A DNA stretch of 64,000 bases from Fasciolopsis buskii (lineage: Eukaryota; Platyhelminthes; Trematoda; Plagiorchiida; Fasciolidae): assembly GCA_008360955.1 (NCBI GenBank), contig LUCM01000784.1, positions 4,833 to 68,832 of the forward strand, in the 5' to 3' direction. The notes under the pieces are model-generated. The model was not told the origin of the DNA. It made no database searches and saw only the letters and a list, made by a program, of their open reading frames with translations. A program made the translations under genes and the position numbers. Positions 1-10,781 of the stretch are shown one piece after another; within the stretch, counting starts at the first letter, position 1, and each line of letters opens with the position of its first letter.

Positions 1-1880
1 AATGCCACTGGATTGTTTTGTGTGCCCTTTCAAATTCCCTACACCCAAAATGAAAAACTGCGACAACAAAAATGACAGCCTAGACGATATCCTTGACAGG
101 CGTATTTAAAAACGCTTGCTTCAAGGAAACTTTAAAGACGTACTCACGTGGAAAATATTTGTTGGTAGCTGACATGGACCAACGTTCTGCACATATCGCA
201 CCATTCTTCTGCTCAAGGCTGAGACCCATTGACTCCCATAAACTATTATTGTGGTATGAAGATTAAACAGAAGACTATCGCGCCTAGAAACTCCATTTTA
301 AGGGGGTGAATTTGAAACTGCCCGAGCCATGTCCGGTTCCAAACCAGCTAGTCAACAGTTTCCTCTTCTTTTTCAAACTCTACTTCTGCTGTTAGAACCA
401 ACTGAGAATTCTGAAAATGAAGCCACTTAAAACAAACCGCATGATGCTAGTGAACATATACGGTTACAAAATTCCTGCTATATGCTGCCGTCCCCACCGC
501 CCACATCGAAATTCGCCTCAAACTTTCAGCTTTTATTGCTTTGAGAGTTCTTTCAGTACGCAGTTCAACATAAGTTACTTTGTATCTAGTAGCAATAGCA
601 GAGTGAGTGTTTTCATGAAATAAGTCACCATGTGATATCATCGCTCAAATCACGATAAAAAAACCACGGAAGCAGTGCACAACTGTTTCATCCTTGATTC
701 ATCGGCAGTGCATACCCACCGCTTCCGAACTGGAACGCGAACCCGGGGCGAACGATGCTGAGTCGAACGCTTTAGCCATTATGTTACCGGGCAGGCGCTG
801 AACGGTTTGTTGTGGCGTCTATCGGTGGGAATCAGCACTCCGGGTAACTGGGCTGGGGATGTCAAGCTGACAAAGCAGGCAAGAAATTTGTGTAAAAACT
901 ACCTACTGGATCTCATGGATTTTACTTAGAAGACGATTGGCACTTGAGCGCATGTTCAGAAGTTGGTTCTCTGGTAAGCAGCACCTGGGAGGGCAAAACG
1001 TTTGTGTGTGTTTGTGGCAGTGGATTATGTGGGAGTTTAAAGAAGAGGACTCATGGCGGGTTGAGACGAGGGAGAATTGGGTCAAAGGAGACTACATCTT
1101 CCAATCTTGGAGAGCCATCCAGAAGGACGATCTCGAAGGCTTTCGTAAAGGACGATAAAACTTTCTGCTGATGCTTCTGGCTTCGGTTGTCAACCACGTT
1201 GGGATTTCGTAGAACGAGATCTTTTCACCAAGGTAACGTTGGTACTTATTGGCCCATCCTCTTTGGCCCTATCTTCCACAGGGATTTTGGGGGCAAATCG
1301 CTACTGCCCCTTTTTAAAGAATTTTGTTCATAATGCGCTGCCGACCGTTAGAAATATTTGCCTTCTCTTTTGTTGTTTCCTTAGTGGGCGTAATACTATA
1401 TGTGCTGACCGCAGCTGGATGGGCAGTAGGCAGATCTTCTGCAGCAGTAGGGCCAGACCTTATATTTTATGGCGGATTACCGTGCAGTGAAGAGTTTAGT
1501 TTAAAATTTTCGTCGGGGACGACACCCGCTCAGGCTTCGCCTTGGGCAAACGGATGCAAAGCGCTTTATCCACCGCCAATTAGTTTAGTACTTTTTATAT
1601 CTCTCATTAGCGTCTTGTCGAAGGAGGCAATTCGCTCACATATGCTGAGGTATTAGTTTACAATGAAATCCGTTTAATAACTTTTGAGGTTTTGTATATT
1701 TGCCTATTTGATAATAAACGAGAGAATGAGACGATTGAAAGCTTGTGTGTAAGAGTCCTGGGACTGTACCGAACGGGACACATATCCCAGAGGATTACGC
1801 GTTTTTCATATCCCGCCGCCTTGGGAGATATTAGCATCATCGAGCGCCTCCTGCTTCGACGTTTTGCGAGCCTGTTTGGC
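1..1880. other. Unassigned unique sequence, with one candidate micro-exon
   Basis: No gene was recognised. Open frames here are short and not convincing. One splice-flanked open segment, 557-602 (+), follows a pyrimidine-rich acceptor (ttctttcag) and precedes a GTGAGT donor. It reads TQFNISYFVSSSNSR in one phase, but a 46-nt segment can be open by chance. The stretch 937-1160 is purine-rich on the plus strand and open in two frames, with no recognisable product. Confidence 0.4.
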
Positions 1881-2104
1881 TGCCTTTAGTTTGATGAGAA
1901 CTCCATGACCACGATTTCCAAGTTGTAACCCTCATCTTTAAGTTGTTGTTTTGTCCTTTGCAGCTCAGCTATTGCTGCTGCCCTTTGTCTGATGTTTTTA
2001 GCCTTCATTCGGCTTTTTGGTAGTATCACCAAAGCTTGGAAGGGGGCGTTTAAAAAGAAGGATGCTTGTCCTTTCTGCATGGAACAGATGTCACTGAATG
2101 TCAC
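1800..2104 (-). pseudogene. Decayed Lys/Arg/Ala-rich coding-like fragment
   Basis: A minus-strand open frame (1886-2104) ends in a basic, helix-prone stretch (KNIRQRAAAIAELQRTKQQL, then DEGYNLEIVVMEF). A similar basic composition continues in another frame towards 1800 (LKAAKQARKTSKQEALDDAN). This suggests an old coding sequence with a frameshift, perhaps the nucleic-acid-binding region of a retroelement. No family was recognised. Amino-acid composition is the only evidence, and chance cannot be excluded. Confidence 0.2.
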
Positions 2105-2639
2105 TGCTACGAAAGTGAAGCTTACTGCCTATTAGCAAAGTTGCCTTGCATTAGAGTTTCCGTATGATAGGGGTGGAGTGCGAATGGATTTCGTAAATGG
2201 GCGCGTGGGCAAATAGACCTTAAGTGCGTATTCTGCAGGACCCAACCACTTTGGGTTCGTTAGCGTAAAAACGGGGAGGCAATGATAATCCAGTGGCCAT
2301 AAAGGGAGTTGCCATTGTCAAAACCCAACCGTTTTCAAGACGGAAGAATGCAATCCCAAGAGGCAGGGCCTGAACGGGGCCAAAATAGCCAACAGGGACC
2401 TGTTGCGGCTCCAGTGAACTCTACCATCGAAGATGACAAATGTATCGCTCCTCCTTCGTGGGAATCATGCAAGGCCACATCTAGAATTTGCGGTCCCGGT
2501 GTAATATTCCCCATAATGAGAAACAACGTCGAGGAAGAGAAAACATAGAGGCAATTCACGAGGATGTTCCCTTAGCTTACAGGTCAAACCTGGGAGGAGC
2601 GAAGGAAAGCCCCAAGGGCAACTCCCTTGGAGTAAAAAA

Positions 2640-2935
2640 ACGGTAAAATATGTCGATTGAAATCTTCGAATCACGGAACGACCCTTCTGTCAGAGTAGAG
2701 TTGAGGTGTCTTAAACATACACTGACGAAGGACCCCGGGGCTGAAAGTATAACCCAGACAGTAAATGTGTAATATAGCAGTGAGGACCAGTTTCTTTCGC
2801 TGAGGATGGTCAATCAATGGAATAGCTCTCCGGTATCTTTAGCGGAAGCTGGAAAAGTGAAGGGTTTCCAGGGGCAAATAGATTCTTTATAAGCTAAATT
2901 ACCACGGAGTTCAAACCAACATCTATCCATTGGTG
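2640..2935 (+). mobile_element. CR1-like non-LTR retrotransposon, 3' end remnant
   Basis: Translation around 2760-2890 gives DQFLSLRMVNQWNSSPVSLA followed by EAGKVKGFQGQIDSL. This resembles the C-terminal signature of CR1/Jockey-type polyproteins of flatworms and other animals (FF-RVVN-WN-LP, then a short helix with F-x-x-x-L/I-D). The upstream frame contains stops (for example before YSSEDQF), so the copy is dead and only its last roughly 80 codons are legible. The sequence following it (2972-3232) is open but was not recognised. Confidence 0.35.
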
Positions 2936-4230
2936 GGTGCCATTAGATCGCAAGCATGCCCATAGGTTTGCTTGATAACCGAATTCACTAGCGGATCCAA
3001 TGAGACGTCAGATATCCCAGCAGCAGGAGGAAAATTCGGGTGGCAGGATGGAGACTCAGTGAGACTCATGACAACTGAGCTCCAACCTTGCCGACGGGTT
3101 GGTGGATTGAGGGGCTGGATGGAGAACCAAAGCAGGGCCATGAGGCTGGTCATGCAGTACGTGACACAGCAACTGCTAATCCCTTACCCCAGAAGGGCTC
3201 AGAAAGTAAAGAAATGCCGGCGGAATATTAGGTAATAATGAGCGTACCCGAAGGCTCTACAGCCAAATGCCAATAGACCTCAGGAGAACCTAAGCTCACG
3301 TCAGACCGTTGGAAGGCGGGATTATTCTTGGGTTGGTGTTATATTCTGTGAGCTCGTTTCCTCAAAATAATGGGTCCCAGGTGGTGTGCTGACAGGGTGC
3401 TGCCGACCAGAAATAATGAAGGGGGAAGAGAAATGTTTCCCCGCCCAAAAAGCAATTGAGGGAAAGGGAGAAACGACAGTCAACACCCACAACTAAATCC
3501 AAGGTTGAAATTAACTGGTTCATTGTCCTTCGGTGGCATCGATGACAGACGGCGGATCATCTAATCGAGGAACAATGTACGCGGTGGACCAGAGTTAACC
3601 TAAGAAATGTCGGTCATATTCTTCCTGTCCTGTCTCACGGCTAATCCGATGTTCTAGAATACAGCTACAAGATTCAGAAAAGCTAGCGGCAAGAAGAGGA
3701 GGCATAGCGTGAGAAGATGGCAGAACGAGGTAGCATCAGTGTAAAGCAGAATAGCCGGAAAATGAAACAAAAGGGGGAAAAGTAAAAAGAAAAAGTGAGC
3801 CATCGGAGATAATAAGGAAATGGTGACGGGGAAGAAGACAAGCGGCGGATACAAGGAGGAAGTTAACTACTCCTATAAGTGTGATAATACTTAAAAGACG
3901 ACAAAAAGGAAACAATACTCAATATTCAACTATGGGCGAGAGTAGTGCCCCGTGATGTTGCGCTACCTCCTGACTGAGGGCAAAGCCTCCACCATTTAAC
4001 CTACACTAACTTGGGGGAAAGTTTGCGACCACAGCAAGGCCATACGTAGGGCACTCCAGCTTTCATTAAACTACTTTCCGGTCGGGCACCGTTGTCCCAG
4101 GAATCTGTATTGCTCTCATCGCTGGCAGAAGTGTGACCTGTAAGGAGTCGGGTAAGTTCAAAGAACAGGCGGCGTTGTAACATCGAACCAGAGTACAAAT
4201 TCAGTTCAAATCCCCGGGCCTTCTGTCTTT
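2935..4230. other. Purine-rich unassigned stretch
   Basis: The plus strand is strongly enriched in A+G, most clearly at 3420-3480 and 3660-3860. One open frame at 2972-3232 has a protein-like mixed composition but no known motif. A minus-strand frame at 4001-4198 is likewise unassigned. This may be old transposon sequence continuing from the CR1-like remnant. No RNA gene or clear exon was seen. Confidence 0.3.
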
Positions 4231-4336
4231 CAGAAACCTACTACGTTACGTGCTAAACAGCTGAAGCAGGTTTGTCTAGGTCAGTTGCATTGTGTGTCCT
4301 AGCTCGAAAGCATCGCGCGGTGCGCAAGTTCACGCG

Positions 4337-4825
4337 ATGTCTGCGTTCGCACGCAAATTAAAGCCAAAGAGGGCATCTGCACCCTCAAGGAGATTGGTCA
4401 GACTTCCGGATGGAACTATTTACAAATGTGACAAAAAGGTGTGGCGTTACTGGAAAATAATTTTTGTTATTTTAATTTAGGTCCGAGAGCACAATGTTAG
4501 TGATTTACGCGTTGTTGCTGCGAAAATTGGATTCGAGAGAGATACACACTTCTTCTTTGTCACGAAAGTAGGCAGATGTTGTGCGAGTGCTTATGACTTA
4601 TGATTTAAAGAATGACGATGGGTTGAATTTGCTTCCATCGTGTTTCCCAAAGAACCCATCCGTTCTGCTAGACCACATTTCAAGGTAACCCTCTTCCGAA
4701 AATCCAGCGCTTCAGAATTTACTTTTTGTACCATCTATCTGAGAGCAGTGTATCAAAGTGTCTCTCAATGGAGAACCCAAAGGACTTGACGGACACACAC
4801 TTGTTAAATGACGTCGTTTTAATGA
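4337..4825 (+). CDS. Candidate four-exon 5' end of an unidentified protein-coding gene
   Basis: Hand-built model: exon 1 4337-4438, exon 2 4481-4567, exon 3 4653-4684, exon 4 4746-4825. Introns are 42, 85 and 61 nt, all GT-AG; the exon 4 donor is a consensus GTAAGT and the intron 1 acceptor is TTTTAATTTAG. Phases are consistent throughout (0, 0, 2, 1). The product starts MSAFARKLKPKRASAPSRRL, a basic N terminus, continues with a folded-looking segment (LPDGTIYKCDKK, then VREHNVSDLRVVAAKIGF) and reaches residue 100 (TDTHLLNDVVLM). The ATG has a purine at -3. A pyrimidine tract with AG at 4222-4234 could be a 5' UTR or trans-splice acceptor. Very short 5' introns are common in flukes. Possible next exons at 4907-4938 or from 5189 onward are ambiguous. 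No family was recognised, and exon 3 (32 nt) is the weakest link. Confidence 0.35.
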
Positions 4826-4939
4826 GTAAGTAAATCATCAGCGAATCTTCAGACAGTTTGTCAGTGTTATTGGATATTTATTTCACGAACTAGCTCATTG
4901 ACTTAGGGTTTTTGCAACTCATGGGTTTGCTGCCTAAGG

Positions 4940-7900
4940 TACTCTGATAGTTGCTTAGATTTAGACGTTGTATTGATTGGGTTAGCATATTGTTCCACGC
5001 TATTCGGTTGTGCTTACGCACATCAGCATGTGAAAGCGATATGGTGACGTTCAGTAAGCCAGAAGTTGATGCTTAGGTGGATTCTTTAAGCCTTTCATTG
5101 CACGTATTTACTTATTTATCCTACGAGCAATTCCAAACAGATGTTTGTAGGTATTGCCCTAATAACAGTTTCACTTCAGTTCCATTGTCTACAACTGGGA
5201 ACCGTGCACTAACGTTTTGTAATTTTGGTTGCTACCTTAATGCATTGTCTATCTGAAGGAGGTTAAATGGAAATAAATAACTTAAAGGACGATAATGCAA
5301 CGTTATTGAAGAACCGGGGTGGCAAGAAGTCATTAGTTTCTAGCGTAGACTTCACTATTCACTGGTTCCTTATACAAAAACGGGTCCAATGGAATGAGTT
5401 TCCAGGACGTGACAATCCGTCTGTACGCAAAAACTTGACGTAGTATTTTAATTTTGTGACTGATAGACCTTTGGTGTTTGCATAGAGCACAGCTGTATAT
5501 TAATTGGGGCACTCCCCATTTACGGATTGAAATGACCGCAACTGCTGTTAGTCGTGAATAGTTTTGGGTTTAGTTTATTTGCAGTTTTTACAGCGTGCTC
5601 TGGTTTCAGCCGATACCATAACTTATGGTTTTCTCGAGATAAGGAAAAATAAGTAATGAAAGTCAACTACAAGAACTACAGGAACAGATTTTGGATGCAA
5701 TAATACAGCCGATTGCTTCGTGAACCATATCAACGTTTTTCACATCTCTGGGGATCTCGTGAACTCCATGAATGGATAAATACCCGCGAAGAACAACCAA
5801 GGAATTAAAATTTGTAATAAATGAGCAAATGAACATTATTTATCAAGTGAATTTACAAAATCGTAATTAAACAAAAGCGCATCGACGCACCTGTTTACTG
5901 GTCAGTTGCATGTATCACATCCGCCACTCGTTGAATTGAAATAAGGATGTTTGTAATCCGTTGGTTGTATCACAGAAATCACCCTAAATCTTCGTATCGT
6001 TGCATTTTCCGGTGTATTCCCTGATTTGCGTGCATGTGAATCGTAATACCTGTTACAACAACATTGGAAGCTGTTGGACGACAGGGTATCTTCATTTTCC
6101 TTCATCGTACACATGCGCTAAAGGAAGCCGTTGTTCAAAGTTAAACGATAATCTGTGCAGATTTCTGATGTTTCTCCATCACTTTTCAGTGAGATTACAT
6201 TTGGTGTCACCCAATTCAGCGAATTTAGCGCTGTGATCATTTGATGATTGATGCGCTTGGCGCTTTGGTTCCCGTAAACCACTGCACTTCAAGAATATCG
6301 GATCACCCGATTTTTCCAGTTTTGGCTTCAGGAAGTTTCATACCACCTAACACTTTTGATAATTTTAGAACAACTTGTTGCACCTTTGCGCAATTAAATA
6401 AGGAAATCAGATATGTGGCACCAGCCTGTTGCTGACGAGGAATGTTTAAAGCCAAAACTGGAGTTCCAGAATCGAAACCAAAACCCGGTTTATTGCTTTA
6501 GAATCGTTAGACTGAATAGAAACAACTCAGGGGACAAGAATTGGAATTGTATGCCACATAATACTGCAGGGTTAATGCTGGTAGGAAGGGGTTTCGTCAC
6601 TGGAAATTCCAACGAAGTCCGTTTGCGGAGTGATAGATTCTACACTGTCCGCCTTTATAACCCTTGAGGATTAATGGTGTATGTGTCACGTGCGAGGTCA
6701 TATGTGATAAAACAGATAGGGACAGTGAACCTCTGCATCCGCTGGCAATGAATATCATTCTGCAAGCTGGATTACTTTTGGAAGCACTTTTTTGGGGGAC
6801 TTTACCATGCTGGTCATCTATGTGAGAATAAATGACGTGCATGTAACCGATCGCCTGAGCTGCACTTTCCGAGGTTGAAAAGCGGAAGGATCGATCTTAT
6901 AGTTTTCTTAATTTGTTTGAATAATGATTAGGCAGTATGACTGACATTATATGTCTCTGGTAAATGATTGGCTCGCTGATAGACGTGGGGGACTTTACAC
7001 CTGGACAGTCCTCATAAGTATTACGGGCGTGTCGAAGATTTTGGTCCGTTTGAATTTGTAATTGGCAACTGGATTGTAATTAGGCAGTCCTGTTTCTGCT
7101 CCTCCAAATGGGAGCCATAATCACACTTTAGAGCCTATCTGCAATTGGAGTATGTAATCCCGCACAGTCTGACCTTCATAACGAACTAGAGAATTGAACT
7201 TAACCCGTTCCACAGCAAAAAAATTTACGGCTTTGAACTATTGCTAAACTAGAGACAGCTTTCATTAGGACGAGTCTCTCGGATTGGACTGGAAAATCGA
7301 TTTTTCTGGGTCATAAGCTCCTCTCCCAAAGGAATGCACGAAGATGTTTGTCATTTTTTCACTAATCAGGTTGTTTTTGATGAAACACCACACTTCAAAG
7401 CGTTTAAAGCAATCTTCTTACCCTGTGAAAGAGCAATCAATGCCAAATTTTGTTAATTCGATCCCGTGTATCATGAAGCTTCCGTGCATGACATAATATG
7501 GGAATGAAAACTTCTGAAGAATGAAGTAATGAACGTATTATTGAGTACGAAACCATGTGGTCGAGCATCGAAAGCATTTTAACGCCACAGGTATCAGAAC
7601 AATCCAATTCACCCCTTAGGGATTTTACGCTTTTCGCCAATGTGGTCAACTGACCATCTCAGTTCATCTGCTAACCACTACCTGCCTCGGATAACAGGGT
7701 GAATGAAGCCAGGCATTCTGTGGGCGCAAAACGTGTTGCAACTTTCTCAAATCAGCCAGATTCATTGCTTCAAATTTGAACTTTAGGGACCATTACCCCA
7801 TGCCTAATCTCTGAGGCACTGCCAAAAGTCTACCACCATGTTCTTACCCTCCTTGGTCGAGGGAACTATGCGAAACGGAGTAGATCTAAATAACGCTTGT

Positions 7901-9400
7901 AACGCTCAGTCTTATTCTGGTGGAGATTTTACAGCACCTCTACTAATATACACGAGGGAGCACATTCAAAAACTCGGGTATTCTGGATTGATAACGCCTA
8001 CTCACCAGAAACAAACCAATTTGAAATGCTGATAAATCCTCTAGTATTCGTCTTTTGCTGATGTTCAGTGCTCTTTTAGTGCTCCCAGCAACCATACTTC
8101 ATACAGAAGCTAGGTATAAAATTATGATTTGGTCAACAGGATTTTTATTTGCTTTTGCATTACCTATCCCGACGTCGTGAGCTTCGGGGTCATTTTCACT
8201 TGGAAGAAGGTCTTGACGTAAAGGTGTTGCTTAGGGCTGAGCAGGTGTACTCTTTCAAAGTGACTAACCGCTCCTAAAATTGGGCTGCAGAGGAAAGCAC
8301 CACATTTCAATGTGCTCATTACCAGCAATATATATATGTTTATATGTATTAGGTGAATAGATACCCAGTAATCCTGAATAATGTTCCACTTCTATTTTAT
8401 CAGAGATTTTATTGAACTTATGCTTTTGCAGGACTGTGTCACAGTTTTGGTGAATTTTCATGCAGTCATCTAAGTGTGAAATAAATCAAGGTAGTGAAAT
8501 GAATTGTCCATCACCAGAAAGATCTATGGTTTGAATTCCAAATTTTGGTAGTAGACGATAACTCTCGTCGCCCCGTTCATTACCGTACCTAACCTGATGA
8601 GATCTCATGTGGTTATGTGACACTGGAAGGTTCAAATTCATGGCTACTGATCTTCCCTTTACCATCTAGTAGGTCCTAGTATGTCTCTTACAATAAAATC
8701 ATGATTCAAGCATACCATTAAAAATAAAAATGAAAGTACATAGGCAAAAAGCCGATAACCAAGTTATATGACATAGGTGGGGTTCATGATGCAGATATAC
8801 AACCCAACAGGTTACTTCGACATAAAAAGTTTTTGCATGCGGATTCGGTGGCTCCACCTCAAGAAACTGAGGCCATTACGCTGAACTTTTTTCTGGTTTA
8901 TTCAACTGGAAATCCATACTCACTTGTTTATTTAAGTGTTTTAGATCCATAGCTCCGGAGGAAACAAGCTACCAAACCTAATCAATTTTTCTAATATCTT
9001 ACTTAAAAGACTTGTTTCAGGATAAAAACAAATCAGCCATCCCACACTTTTTACTGAAAAAGCATTTTTTTATGGTGGTTTAAGGAACTTGCTGGTGAAA
9101 TATCAATCATTTTTTGCTTTTTATTCATAAACAACAGCTTTTTAGTCACAGAAATGCTGACCTAACTACTACGAACCAGTCAATATAATGCCGTCACGAA
9201 TGGCTCAACGAGTAAAGCATGAACTAGTCCTCTGTACGCTGTGACCGTTCATCTAATCATTTAAGTAGTCAGGTAAAATTTTACCTTGGATTATGATATA
9301 TATATATATATGCTGAACAACATCCATCAAACAGCGTCAATTTGGTGTGATGCCACTTTTATTTTATACGGATGTTCGCAACTTGGGATATGACTTTTTA
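4940..9400. other. Unassigned sequence, probably intron or intergenic
   Basis: No recognisable gene or repeat was found. Short open segments next to acceptor-like tracts occur, for example after ttccagttttggcttcag (exon start about 6331) and after tctccatcacttttcag (about 6191), but they are open in more than one phase, so neither can be called. A minus-strand frame at 7437-7649 has protein-like composition (GELDCSDTCGVKMLSMLDHM) but no good splice context. Short AT runs occur at 8328-8345 and 9296-9311. Confidence 0.35.
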
Positions 9401-9402
9401 GG

Positions 9403-9623
9403 TATGTTTGAAGCATAAGTGCAATGAAAGAATCCTTACACGACGGTGAATCGAAGGGGCTGACAACTGTGCCCTTTAACCTGGAGTGACACAAAACTGC
9501 TTAAGATCTTATCAGGTTAGGCTTCGTAACAAACGGGGCGACGGCGAGTTGCCGTCTGTCAACACAGCAGTCGGCGAATCCGGGATTCGACGGATTTTTA
9601 ATCCACTTGACCACCTCCGGCTT
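9403..9623 (-). mobile_element. tRNA-derived SINE remnant, copy 1
   Basis: Read on the minus strand it starts with a tRNA-like head: an A-box-like GGTGGTCAAGTGG (9603-9615), then GTCGAATCCCGG (9581-9592) in the B-box place. It continues into a body that aligns with the SINE at 44.6-44.9 kb; shared motifs include GCAGTT(T/C)TGTG(T/C)CACTCCA and a tail with CATTCATGC or CACTTATGC type sequence. The anticodon-arm region is shorter than in the other copy, so this copy has an internal deletion. SINEs are transcribed by Pol III from the A and B boxes and copied by a partner LINE. Neither end was defined by target-site duplications. Confidence 0.5.
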
Positions 9624-10721
9624 GAATAAAATATTTATGTTCTTAGATGTGTTGGTCTTTTAGCTTGCTTGTCGTGAATTAGAATTCCGACAAGTAAAAA
9701 TAGTGGGGATAGTCGGACAAAATGTAATTCTTGCACTGAGCTGGGATCGGAGGTAAATTTGAGAGTAGGGAGATTTTTTATCGTTAAAGGGAATGAGCAT
9801 GAAAAACCTAAGATTCTTCAGAACCTCCCCGAGTCCAAGATAGCAGGACAGTTCAAAACTATAATGCAAATAGATGTAAAGTTCTTTGCCATTGTACTTT
9901 GATCGAGCCCTATAAAATGGATCATATCTATCTTGTTAGAACTTTGAGTGATTCTGGGCGCTCCAATTTTAGTTGTTATGATTTCTGAGTTCCGTCAGCA
10001 AAGGGTTATAAATTAATGTTGATGTCAGCATTCAAACTATGGATATAATAAGGAACCACAGTTACCAGAGTTCATTACAATGTTTCTGCATCGTTTTCTG
10101 TGGTATCCATAACAGCGGTTGTGCAGCAGAGGTTACCTACTACCTACCTACTGTCGTGTTTAAATAGTTCTGGGTTATCATCTAAATTAGGTCACTGACC
10201 AATATCCAGAGAATTTTACTTGCACGATGGAAAACACCTAGGTATACGAGACTGTCTAGACTAGACTTGATAATATTAAGTAGGGTAAACAACGTAATAT
10301 GCAATGAACAAAAGATGTCCACTTGTCACGGTGATACTGTGGACTTAAGTAGCTGCCTGCTTAATTTAGTTGTTATTCTGCACTATGCAAAAATGCAACC
10401 AGTGACAATAAAACCATTCTGAGTAGTGAAATTTGGGTTGACGGATATTACAAGTGTGGCATTAACTCGAATGCCAAGATCTCCATGTTGGCGGGTTTCT
10501 CACTAGGGCACAGACGCCAGCTACGTTTTCATGCATCGAATTGGTCGATTCATTTTTCTGGGACAATCGTGCTTATAAATTTAAACTTACTATGATGACT
10601 AATTAATAAGGAAATCCTACCCAAATATTCCAATAATGAAAACATCGCCGTGACGGATGCCGTGCGCATATGCAGTTTTGGCGGATGACCGATAGGCCTT
10701 AAGAAAATTATTATCCGGTGT
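9624..10721. other. Unassigned sequence
   Basis: No gene was recognised. A minus-strand frame at 9660-9869 and one at 10617-10811 are unremarkable. A short (TACC)n-like run lies at 10133-10155. Confidence 0.35.
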
Positions 10722-10781
10722 GACCTTGTAGCTCAGCTGGGGGGCTATCATCCATATGGGAATTTGATTCCCGACGAGGTG
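10722..10781 (+). repeat. tRNA-like sequence (tRNA pseudogene or SINE head)
   Basis: GACCTTGTAGCTCAGCTGG matches a tRNA acceptor strand followed by a canonical A-box/D-arm. The 3' side has TTTGATTCCCGACGAGGTG, close to a B box (GTTCGATTCC) followed by an acceptor strand. The two acceptor strands pair at six of seven positions. At 60 nt it is about 12 nt shorter than a tRNA, and the T-arm stem has shifted, so it is not a functional tRNA. It is most likely a decayed tRNA or the head of a SINE; no downstream body was matched to the other SINEs in the window. Confidence 0.45.
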
